A stretch of 64,000 nucleotides of DNA, taken from Henricia sp. BOLD:AAB3569 (Eukaryota > Echinodermata > Asteroidea > Spinulosida > Echinasteridae). Each line of letters starts with the position of its first letter. Position 1 is the first letter of the stretch. Position numbers and translations under genes: made by a program. The notes below the pieces were generated by a model, which had not been told where the DNA came from, made no database searches, and saw only the letters and a list, made by a program, of their open reading frames with translations. Below are positions 39,601-51,600 of the stretch, piece after piece. The stretch is from contig JBBELK010000514.1 in NCBI GenBank assembly GCA_037783545.1, positions 310,001 through 374,000 of the forward strand, given 5' to 3'.

Positions 39601-42600
39601 TTTCACAACATTTAAGGTGAACTATGGAATCTCTCGTAATAGTTTTGACATGAAGCGCTTATCTTTAAATATTGCTGTTTGACATCGTTAATGCAAATTG
39701 CCATAAAATGTTGGTGCTAAAAACCTGGTTATATTTTGCATTAGGTGTGGAATTATCGTGTGACTTTTTCATGTATATTGACATATAATGGTGAATAATT
39801 TTATTTCAGTTAGTGTACATTCTACCTATGGGTTTAGATTGACCAGCAGCCGTTCTTAGCCCCCTCGATGCTCTCGAAGGTACGGTTGTGGTTTTATTCA
39901 TTTTACAACTTCTTGTGGGCAAACAGTATATCATTTTGTGAAAAACTTATTGAACTCAAATTTCATTAGAATTGCTAACATTTACACAATTTTTACATAT
40001 GTGTCGATTGGGAATATAGATTTCTATTTGCATCTTAAACGAAAATCACTTTAATAATCTGGTATGAAATTTAGTAAATTTAATATTTTATTTGTTGCTG
40101 GTTGTCTCTGCAATGGCTTTGAGATTACTTATCGGTTTTATACAAATACTTAATATTTTTGGGCAGTTGCCGTGGCAACCGGTTACCTTTGCGCTATGTT
40201 GTATACTACTACGGTGTATATTTATTGACATTGTTTAATCTATTTTTTTACAGGCTCCTCCCCTCGTTGTCTGGTAGCCTTGTTATGGCCCGGTTACGGC
40301 CGTGTTAAGCCTATAACTTTGGGGGTCCTGATTAAATAAAACATGTTGTCAGACCTGAAACTCAGTTGCACCAGTTGTACTCTTTACCACCTTGAGTCCG
40401 CTTGGTTACACTAGCACAGGAACTTAAGTTCGACGCACTAGACCGCTCGGCCATAACACCCCACACATGTGACCGTGCAATGACTGATGATCCAATGACT
40501 ATATATACTTGACCCCTATATAGTATACGATACTTATTTGGCAAATAACGAAGCGCGATGGAAGGCAAGCAAGCTTGGCTAATTTTTACATAGAGCAATT
40601 TAATACAAACTTTGCGTTAGATGCTATTTACCAGTAAAATTTCAGATGTTCAATAAAAACACACCTAAAGTGTTGATAGCCCTTGAATTGTTTGCCCGAG
40701 ACCCAAAACTTACCAACAACATTGACGTACATCTCACACGTTTCGGTATTTGAGGAGTTGTCGGTTGCACTATACAGCACTACATGGGGTGATGTTGCAA
40801 GGTCAAATGTGACAATGTCACCAACAGAATACGTAGTTTCATTCACATCAATGGACAGAGTGTAGAATCCAAAGTTATCCACACCAGACACTACATCAGG
40901 TAGCTGCACTGTTGCATAGTTTTGGCCTGATTCGGTGTCAACTGTCTGGTTGGCTGGGCATGTGATGTTAGGAGATTCCTGATCTATAAGAGGGTACATG
41001 TACTACGTGTCAAAAAGAAAAACATGTCCTACTTTTGATCTTAAATAACCTTGTCATTTTTAAACAAAAATTTCACATCATATAAACGAGGCCTGACAAA
41101 TTTTATTGAGTGAGTTTCATTAGCTTTGTCCAAGAGGGTAAAATTTAAAAGCCAAACGGGGAAAAAAGTCAATTTTAAAATTCGCAACTTTCGACTTGGC
41201 CTCCTTACAATGTTACTGGCGCTACATGGAGACAGTGGTGGAATGTGTGTGCTGCAGCTCAAAGCTTCTGAAAGGATAAAGGATATCTCCAAATGTTATT
41301 GCAAACCATCTTGATCATTTCACGCAATTCATCAAGAGGTGCAAAGGGACCTCAGACATACACAATTTCCTTGACAAAGGCGGAAATGGCAAATTATGAA
41401 ATTGAGGTTTTTTTTCGTATGGCTTTTAAATCTCACCCTCTTGGACAGAACTGACGAAACTCACTCAGAAGAATTTCTCAGGCCTTGTTTACATGATCTG
41501 AAATTTTGGATAATTAAATCCGTTGGGAAATGACAACATGCTCTTCTTGACAGGCATATATGCTACAAATATATAACATCATTTGAGGGTGTGTATATCA
41601 GGCGCGGATCCAGGGGGGGCCCAGGGGGCACGTGCCCCCCGGGCAAATTGAGTCCAAAAAAAAAAAGGAAAGGAAAGGAGAGGAAAGGAGGTAAAAGAAA
41701 AAAAGAGGGGAGGGCAAGTAGTTGAGTCAAAAAAAAAAAAGTGGGGGGAAGGAAAGGCCGTAAAAAAAAAAGAGAAATCGGAGGGCAATCTTCTTAAAAA
41801 AAATACCGATGCCGATATTTAACATCTAAAACCAAGAAAAAATCCGGAAAATAAGAAATGATGATGGGTAAAAACTGCATATTAAATGCCAAATTGGGGA
41901 GGGAGAAACTTTATAGATTTTTGTCAACTTAACCGGGCGAAAATAATGGCTAAAAATAATGGCGAAAATAATTTTTCAACAATCTTCAAAACTTTTGCTT
42001 TAAAAAAGTCAGTTAAAAGTGGCAAGGAATCGCCTTAGATTGCACCACAGATTGCCCCGGACCCCACGCCGTAAGGGCTTCGCGATACGCGCTCGCATTT
42101 GTCCCTTTTTGTTGTGCCCCGCCTTCTACAAAATTCCTGGATCCGAAAATAATTCTTCATACACACAATTCTCAAAACACACAACAATCTTCAAAACTTT
42201 TGCTTAAAAAAGTCAGTTAAAAGTGGAAAGGAATCTCTAGATTGCACCACAGAGCATCTAGAATCCAAAATTTTCCGGGGCCCTTATAAGCGGGCCCCGG
42301 ACCCCACGCCGTAAGGGCTTCGCGATACGCGCTCGCATTTGTCCCTTAATTTTTGTTGTGCCCCGCCTTCTACAAAATTCCTGGATCCGAAAATAATTCT
42401 TCATACACACAATTCTCAAAACACACAACAATCTTCAAAACTTTTGCTTAAAAAAGTCAGTTAAAAGTGGCAAGGAATCGCCTTAGATTGCACCACAGAG
42501 CATCTAGAATCCAAAATTTTCCGGGGCTCTTAAGCGGGCCCCGGACCCCAGGCAGTAAGGGCTTCGCGCTACGCGCTCGCATTTGTCCCTTTTTCTTGTG

Positions 42601-45600
42601 CCCCCCGTCTACAAAATTCCTGGATCCGCGCCTGTATATCAGCGCTGTAAGATTCGATCGAGTCCTTATTTTTAAGGACTCGGCCAGTCAGGACTCCGAC
42701 TCAGATCTGTTTCGGACTCAAATTTGGACTCGACGAATTTCACATTAGCCAGGTCTGCGCACTTCCACATTAAACCAAAGCTCTTCATGTCAAGTCAGCA
42801 GTATGTGTGTACTACAAGTACAATATAGTACAGTGACTGAACTTGAGTGTTTGTGTATGTGTGCTTTCACGCGAGTACATTCTTTCACTTCAGTTGCTTA
42901 ACACAAAGAGCCTCGTTATCAAACTCAGAAGTGCGCAGCTAGGTCTCAATTTGGTAAATTTGGGATTCATCTAAATTAGGAGATTCGGCTTTAGTCCATC
43001 GGAGTCCATTTAAACAAAAAAAATAAAAACACATACATACAAGGCCAGAAATTATTTCAAGACCTTATTATAAATTGTGTTGGGCAAAAAATATTTTAAA
43101 CATGCAAAATGTGAAATAAATAATTTCAACTGCTTAAAATAAATTTGAGCATCTAAATAGCCTACATTTTCACATCCCAAAGAAACATTTTTCTTTGCCT
43201 GAAGCTAACTTACATTGTACAAAATGTAGTTGATATTGTAGTTGATATTAGCTCTCCTCAGTATTCGACTGGGAGGTGGAAAGTGGGGGAGGGACATGGG
43301 GGCACACTTTCGGAGGCCATATGTGCCCTCCAGGTCGTCTTGATAGCGCCGCTGCCTGACAACAGTTTTTTTTAAGATGGGCCGCAGCAGATATTGTGGG
43401 CCCCCCTTGCCGCTGATCTCTGGCTACGGTGTTGTTTCGGAAGGTTCAAGAAATCAGCAAAAGAGTACACCAAAAATATATTCTTTCTTTGGTAATTACC
43501 TTCAACAGTGATGAACAATGTACACGTGTCTGTTAACCCAGCGGGGTCAGAAACTTCGCAGTTAATAGAGAAGCTGCCAACATACCACACTGTTGCATTT
43601 CTATCTCCATTTGCAATACTCCAGCTGCAAAACCAACTCCACCTACCAGAGTTGTCAGAAAAGGAGGGAAAGACATCCCTGTTCATGGCCACAAGGGCGA
43701 CCATTCTACCCGGAGAGGTGGGCAGTGTTCTGTTGGCACAGCCCACAAGACGCGGGGGCTCGGTATCTAGAGGAACAAGACCATACTCAAGTTATGTGTG
43801 AGAGGTGTGTCAAGAGATTAATCCAAGATTTGGCAGAAGCAGCGAGGAAAAGTAGGCAAGGAAATTACTTTTGTTTAGACAGATGATGATCTGCAGATGT
43901 TTTACCAGCAGTTGTTGATGAAAAGTATAAAAAGCAAGTACCGAGTACTCCATCAAAAAGTCAACAAATTTATAATTATTATGAGCTGAGCCACACAGAC
44001 ACCGAGGAAAAGTAGGCAAGGAAATTACTTTTGTTTAGACAGATGATGATCTGCAGATGTTTTACCAGCAGTTGTTGATGAAAAGTATAAAAAGCAAGTA
44101 CCGAGTACTCCATCAAAAAGTCAACAAATTTATAATTATTATGAGCTGAGCCACACAGACACCAAGGCAAAGCGAAAAAATAAAGATCCAAACTTAAAGG
44201 ATTTAGGTTTAGATTTTTAAGTTTGTTCAGATTTTTTCCAGAAAATGGATTTTGTTTCAACTTAACAATCATATAAATTACTTCCCCAAAATGCCAAAAT
44301 GCTAAAATGCTATCCACGGGAAGAAAATAAATAGATTATCTCCAATTTGGATGTGGAAGCAAAAAGGTTGGTGTGATATCACTGCACTGCTTTATGAAAT
44401 GGATAAATTAGTTTACCAACATTTTTATGATCTTTGAAAATATCCGAATTGAGGAGAAATTTCAGAATGGTAATGAGAAAAATACATGTATGACAAATGA
44501 TGGTATCAAAATCTGAACACCCATGGGAAAATTGGGGGTGGTGGGGGGGTGGGGGAAACGGTCTCAAGAATGTGATCTGGACACGCTCCTTTAAGGCAAT
44601 TAGCACCGTTCAGGCACTGTGTTAAATTTTCTTAAAACATTTGTTGTAATCGATTTTGATGAATATTTATGAAGGGTATATATAGGTTTCGCATTATAAG
44701 TAAATTATAATTGCGTTGTATTTCTAATGCAAAAGTAAAGAAAAACATAACACGCCCTGTGCAGAAGATACAAGGAAACCATTTGATTCACTGCATGGTT
44801 GGCCACTGTTCGCCACCAGAGGCCACTGCTTGGACCTGTTGCAAGCAACTGGGCTTCACCGCATCTTGGCTCACCGGTACAGTAGGACAAGCGCACAGCC
44901 TTGGACAAGGCTACGTACACTCGTCTGCTTGTAACAGTGTACAATAAACACTTGGTACATTTTAATTTTATGACAGGCACCCCAGCTGTGAGCGACTGTT
45001 TTAGCTAACATGTTGTCTGTACATATATAGGCTAGCAAATGAAAACAATTGGGGCGTTTCACAATACACGCGCTATACCAAGAGTTTGACGTAAAAGTGG
45101 TACTTGCGCTGTGCGTCATGGGGAAAAAGTTGACAACTAGCATTGCTAGACATGTGTTGTCCATTTTAGAGAAAATAAATTGAACCTTTTTCTTTGATAA
45201 CATTGTTAACCGCGTTTAAATAATCTACATGTAGGCTTCCTAAATAAACTACAACCTGGTTTATCAGGTATTCGTTTTCAAATCAAATCTGAATTGTTTG
45301 TGCATTAAACGAATACAGTGCACCGATGCCGACCACTCTGTCAGAAGATGCCCTCTCTCACAGAAACGCTTGGTGGTGCCAAGTATTGTGAAATGCCCAA
45401 ATTAAGCGCAAAGCATTGGAAAAGGGACTTTATGACAACTGATCTGAAAGTAACAGCAGACAATCGACGTAGAAAAGGCTATACATACTGCAAAGGTTAG
45501 AGATCCAGCACACCGAGGAAAACTGTATGGATGACAACCTACACCAAAAGCCAAGCATGTGAAATGGATTGTGTTAGAGGGATCAAATGACACTCATATG

Positions 45601-48600
45601 CTTGAAGCAATTAGACACAAACACCATTTGTAACACCAAAGTATAGCCATGTAGGCTATAATAAATGCTGGGAAAGGACTGCTCATTTGTCAAATTGGTT
45701 AGACCTGCAGAAGGACCTTTGAAGAAAGCTTTGCATGAGTGGCAGATCCAGTATCATTAAAATACAGGCATTATTATTAGGGGGTCAGACCCCCGCTTTT
45801 GCTTTGTATTCCTGTATTTTAATGAGGCTGGATCTGACACTGCTTTGTCATATGGCTTACAGAACAGGACTGATCATATGCGGATCCAGAATACATGTAT
45901 GTTGAATTTTTTGGGGGGGAGAAGAGGGGCTATAAGAGTCAATTGTTTTCTTTTTCAAAACTCCAGTCCCAATGTTTAAAAACGTGATATGTTGGGTCCA
46001 AGTTTAATACCTGGACTACATACATGTAGTGTAGGCCTACTCCCATAGACTACGGGAAGGGGAGTGCATTCTTCCCCTGCGTTTTTTCTTTTTTTTAAAT
46101 TGCATATAAGACTAACAGGGCATATTGTTCAAAACATCCAGTATACAACTTCTTCTTAGAACCACACATACTCTAAAGAAAGGTCGATTCCATAGACCTT
46201 TTCACAATTTTGCAGGACTGCATTGTGGGAAGGACAGTGATCAAATAACCTTCCCACAAGTTTTTCCCAAGTTGTATAATTCTTTATTTGGAACAGAAAA
46301 TATCTCCTGGGTTTATTGCAGAATACAACCTTTTTTAAGCCTTTGCATCACGGGCGACAATTAAAGGGGACAGTTACAATGTCACTGTGCGTTATACACG
46401 AGTACGAGTATATAGGCTCTTTGTGGATCTGTCACATTTTATTCAAATGGTGGCGGATCTTTTTTAAACAGTGGGGGGGGGGGGTTTGAGGGGGTTGCAT
46501 CCCCTCCCTTCAGCGGCGAACTAATGTTTAATGACAACATAAATAAAATATTGCATTAAAAATCCCTCTCCTGAAACCTTTAAAAAGCCCAAAGTGCCTT
46601 GGATTGCAGGAAAAAGCACAAATTTCAAAATTTCCCGGGCACCCCTAGCAGCGTGTTTTCGGCACACAGTAGGGGCCACAGCCCCACCCTTAACCAAAAG
46701 CAAAATCCGCCCCTGTGAAATGTAAAAACCTACCTGAACGACCTATTCAAACCAATTGATTTTTGAATTGGAATGAACTGGTCTTAATTGGCTCCAATTG
46801 GTCCTCAATTGGTACTGAATTGGTTTCAATTGGTCTGATATTCCTCCTATCAATTTATTTTCATCCAATCGGAATTTCCAATTGGTACTGAATTGGTTTC
46901 AATCGGTCTGTTATTCCTTCTGCCATTTTTTAATGTCCAATTGGAATTTCCAATTGGTACTAAATCCAACTCGAGAACCAACTGAAACCATTTCAATCCA
47001 ACTCGAGAACCAACTGAAACCATTTCAATCCAACTCGAGAACCAACTGAAACCATTTCAATCCAACTCGAGAACCATCTGAAACCATTTCAATCCAGTTC
47101 GAGAACCATCTGAAACCATTTCAATCCAGTTCGAGAACCAACTGAAACCATTTCAATCCAATTCGAGAACCAACTGAAACCATTTCAATACAATTCGAGA
47201 ACCAACTGAAACCATTTCAATCCAGTTCGAGAACCATCTGAAACCATTTCAATCCAGTTCGAGAACCAACTGAAACCATTTTAATCCAACTCGAGAACCA
47301 ACTGAAACCATTTCAATCCAGTTCGAGAACCAACTGAAACCATTTTAATCCAACTCGAGAACCAACTGAAACCATTTCAATCCAATTCGAGAACCAACTG
47401 AAACCATTTCAATCCAATTCGAGAACCAACTGAAACCATTTCAATCCAGTTCGAGTACCAACTGCATGAAACAATTTCAATCCAATTCAAGAACCAACTG
47501 AATTGAACCATTTCAATCCAATTCGATAAGAAACCATTTCAAGAACCAACCGAATTGAACCATTTCAATCCAATTCGAGAACCAACTGAAACCATTTCAA
47601 TCCAATTCGAGAACCAACTGAAACCATTTCAATCCAATTCGAAAACCAACTGAAACCATTTCAATCCAATTCGAAAACCAACTGAAACGATTTCAATCCA
47701 ATTCGAGAACCAACTGAAACGATTTAAATCCAGTTCGAGAACCAACTGAAACAATTTCAATCCAATTCAAGAACCAACTGAAACCATTTCATTCCAATTA
47801 AAGAACCAACTGAAACCATTTCAATCCAATTCGAGAACCAACTGAAACCATTTCAATCCAACTCGAGAACTAACTGAAACCATTTCAATCCAATTCGAGA
47901 ACCAACTGCAACCATTTCAATCCAATTCGAGAACCAACTGAATTGAACCAATTCAATCCAATTCGAGAACCAACTGAAACCATTTAAATACAATTCGAGA
48001 ACCAACTGAATTGAACCATTTCAATCCAATTCGATAAGAAACCATTTCAAGAACCAACCGAATTGAACCATTTCAATCCAATTCAAGAACCAACTAAATT
48101 GAACCATTTCAATCCAATTCAAGAACCAACTGAAACCATTTCAATCCAACTCGAGAACCAACTGAAACCATTTCAATCCAATTCGAGAACCAACTGCAAC
48201 CATTTCAATCCGAGAACCACCTAAAACCATTTCAATCCAATTCCAGAACCACCTGAAACCATTTCAATCCAATTCCAGAACCACCAACTGTAACCATTTA
48301 TATAATAAATACCAATTTAGACCCATTAACCACTATAAACCAAATAATATTGAATAAATAAAATTGTATACCAAACCATAACCAACCAAAACCATAAAAC
48401 CATTAAACCATCCAAATAACCAATTCAGACAACTTCCAAATTTAACATTCCATAATTTAGTCAGCATGAAATTGTAATAATTTGATTGGGGTTTAAAAAC
48501 ACAAGTCTACTTTCTGGTCATTATGGTTGTTGGAATTATGCTAATGCATGTAGTTATCCCACAGGTGTTCAACTTTATCCTGGCCTCTTTAATTGAAGCA

Positions 48601-51600
48601 TAGTATATGAAAGTTGAATTAGTACATATACAACAAGGGGAAGTTTGTTGATTTTCTCTATTTAAACATATTGTATATATCAACTAAAGACACCACAGTT
48701 GATTTTTGGATCGAAATGGTTTGAGTTGGTTCTCGAATTGGATTGAAATAGTTTCAGTTGGTTCTCGAATTGAATTGAAATAGTTTCAGTTGGTTCTCGA
48801 ATTGGATTGAAATAGTTTCAGTTGGTTCTCGAATTGGATTAAAATAGTTTCAGTTGGTTCTCGAATTGGATTGAAATTGTTTGAGTTGGTTCTTGAATTG
48901 GATTGAAATGGTTTCAGTTGGTTCTCGAATTGGATTGAAATGGTTTCAGTTGGTTCTCGAATTGGATTGAAATGGTTTCAGTTGGTTCTCGAATTGGATT
49001 GAAATGGTTCAATTCAGTTGGTTCTCGAATTGGATTTAAATGGTTTCAGTTGGTTCTCGAATTGGATTGAATTGGTTCAATTCAGTTGGTTCTCGAATTG
49101 GATTGAATTGGTTCAATTCAGTTGGTTCTCGAATTGGATTGAATTGGTTCAATTCAGTTGGTTCTCGAATTGGATTGAATTGGTTTCAGTTGGTTCTCGA
49201 ATTGGATTGAGTTGGTTCAATTCAGTTGGTTCTTGAAATGGATTGAAATGGTTTTAGTGAGTTCTCGAATTGGATTGAAATGGTTTCAGTTGGTTCTCGA
49301 ATTGGATTGAGTTGGTTGCAGTTGCATGGTTCTCGAATTGGATTGAAATGGTTTCAGTTGGTTCTCGAATTGGATTGATATGAAAATGAAATGGTTTCAG
49401 TTGGTTCTTGAATTGGATTGAAATGGTTCAATTTAGTTGGTTCTTGAATTGGATTGAAATGGTTCAATTCGGTTGGTTCTTGAAATGGTTTCTTATCGAA
49501 TTGGATTGAAATGGTTCAATTCAGTTGGTTCTCGAATTGTATTTAAATGGTTTCAGTTGCTTCTCGAATTGGATTGAATTGGTTCAATTCAGTTGGTTCT
49601 CGAATTGGATTTAAATGGTTTCAGTTGGTTATTGAAATGGTTTCAGTTGGTTCTCGAATTGGATTGAAATGGTTTCAGTTGGTTCTCGAATTGGATTGAA
49701 ATGGTTTCAGTTGGTTCTCGAATTGGATTGAAATGGTTTCAGTTGGTCCTCGAATTGGATTGAAATGGTTTTAGTTGGTTCTCGAATTGGATTGAAATGG
49801 TTTCAGTTGGTTCTCGAATTGGATTGAAATGGTTTTAGTTGGTTCTCGAATTGGATTGAAATGGTTTCAATTGGTTCTCGAATTGGATTGAAATGGTTTC
49901 ATGCAGTTGGTTCTCGAATTGAATTGAAATTGTTCAGTTGGTTCTTGAATTTGATTGAAATGGTTTCGGTTGGTTCTTGAATTTGATGGAAATTGTTTCG
50001 GATGGTTCTTAAATTGGATTGAAACGGTTTCAGTTGGTTCTTGAATTTGATTGAAATGGTTTCAGTTGGTTCTCGAATTGGATTGAAATGGTTTCGGTTG
50101 GTTCTTGAATTTGATTGAAATGGTTTCAGTTGGTTCTTGAATTGGATTGAAATGGTTTGGGTTAGTTCTTGAATTGGATTGAGATGGTTTCGGAAGGTTC
50201 TTCAATTGGATTGGAATGGTTTTGGTTGGTTATTGGGATTCTTTAAATTGGTTTGTAAATTGGTGCTTAATTGGTTTGAATTGGTCCAATTGAAAAAAGC
50301 GTCCCAATTTCGCATTGGAACCAATTGATATCCAATTAGAAAATGAATTGGTTCCAATTGGTAAATGAATTGGTATAGACAAATTGGTTCCAATTGGAAA
50401 ACCAATTGGCCGTTTTCAATTGGCCGGTGCACAAGGTCTATTTGTTTTCTGCTGACAGAACTGTTTATGCCCCGAAAAATATATATAAACACTTTTACCA
50501 GTTTGCATTAACTTTACCTTCAATGCGCACAACAAATGTACAGTTAGTGGTATTGCCGTTGGAATACGTAGCAGTGAACTGCACAATGTGCTGTCCAATA
50601 CTAAACGCAGATCCAGATGTTGCATTGGCTTCAGTAGTAACTAGTTGCGTGGATTTATCAGTGTCGCTAACTGTAGGTGCGGGCCAGAATGCAAGACCAG
50701 TCGGTAGACCGGGACTTGTAGAGTTGGTCACGTTATCGGGACACTCTAGCTGAGGAATCTTGATATCTAAGAAAACAGGATGGCACTTTATTTCAAGTGC
50801 AGTCTTTTAATGCAAGACATAAGTCAACTTATACTTTCCCATGGTAAAATGCTAAACTTGGGATGAGAGAAAAATCGTATAGTAAAATGCTGTAAAAGAT
50901 CTGGTATTTTTCGTTATCACAAACATTGGTGTGTGTGTACCCAGGTCTGTGCCAACATAATACTAACATAAACAAAACACCTTTCGCCTCGCGCTGAACT
51001 GTGCTTATTATTCACTGCTAGTATATACTGATCAACGATGTTTTTCAATGATCCAGTACCGGTCTTCATATTCGTATTTGTATGTTGAACATTAGCTCAG
51101 GGAACTTGTCTATGGGCGAGAAAGACGATGTGACAAATGTGCAAATTTAACCTCCAACTGATGTCGTCACGTCACAGTCCAAATAGTCAATGTGACAAAT
51201 TTTGTTGGGGGTGGGGGCGGGGGGGGGGCGGGGGGGGGGGGGGTGTGGTGTGGTGGAGGGGAGGAGCTAGAGGGGAGCATTGCGGGTGTAGGGCCCGGGG
51301 TTGGAGGGCGAGGGCCGAGAACGGTTTGGTACATGTAGAGCAAATTTCCTAACTCCATGACTCTTTATATCCGCCAGTACATTTAGATAAAAATTCCTTA
51401 TCTAGTATTTGTAAGACGACATTAACTGGCACAAATTAGGAAACTATTTGGGACAAATAAATCTGAAGCTTGGTACGTGTTGGCATGTAGCTTGATACAG
51501 CAGCAAATGGCATGCATAAGTAAATGATGTAAAAAAATAAAAAATAATTCACAACCCTGCAGCACATTGGCTTCTACACAACAATTCGATTAAGTGGTTG

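Larger units (their letters stand above)
37034..40410. mobile_element. Young non-autonomous LTR retrotransposon
   Basis: Two 1,341-bp direct repeats (37034-38374 and 39070-40410) both start TGTAACCAACC and end CTTGGTTACA. They enclose only 695 bp. CTAG is duplicated at both outer borders (37030-37033, 40411-40414). The repeats differ at only two positions I could see (about 37167/39203 and 37559/39595). The internal part starts CATGGCGTAGTCATGGG, a possible primer-binding site, and has no gag, pol or integrase frame. It must move in trans. It sits in the intron between HYR3 and HYR4. Confidence 0.93.
40583..50780. repeat. Upstream HYR A-B-C block (segmental duplicate of 30528-36132)
   Basis: It contains HYR exons 1-3 and intron sequence collinear with the downstream block. 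It was later expanded by the element at 41599-42634, a local 160-bp duplication and the giant inverted repeat. Confidence 0.92.

Noticed and set aside
46966-50215. CRISPR-like direct repeats
   Set aside because: The 32-bp units are adjacent with no unique spacers and are inverted in the second arm; the genome is eukaryotic.
49018-50492. Open frames with repeating [12 protein letters not shown]- and QLEPI-like peptides
   Set aside because: They are translations of the 32-bp repeat array of foldback element F2.
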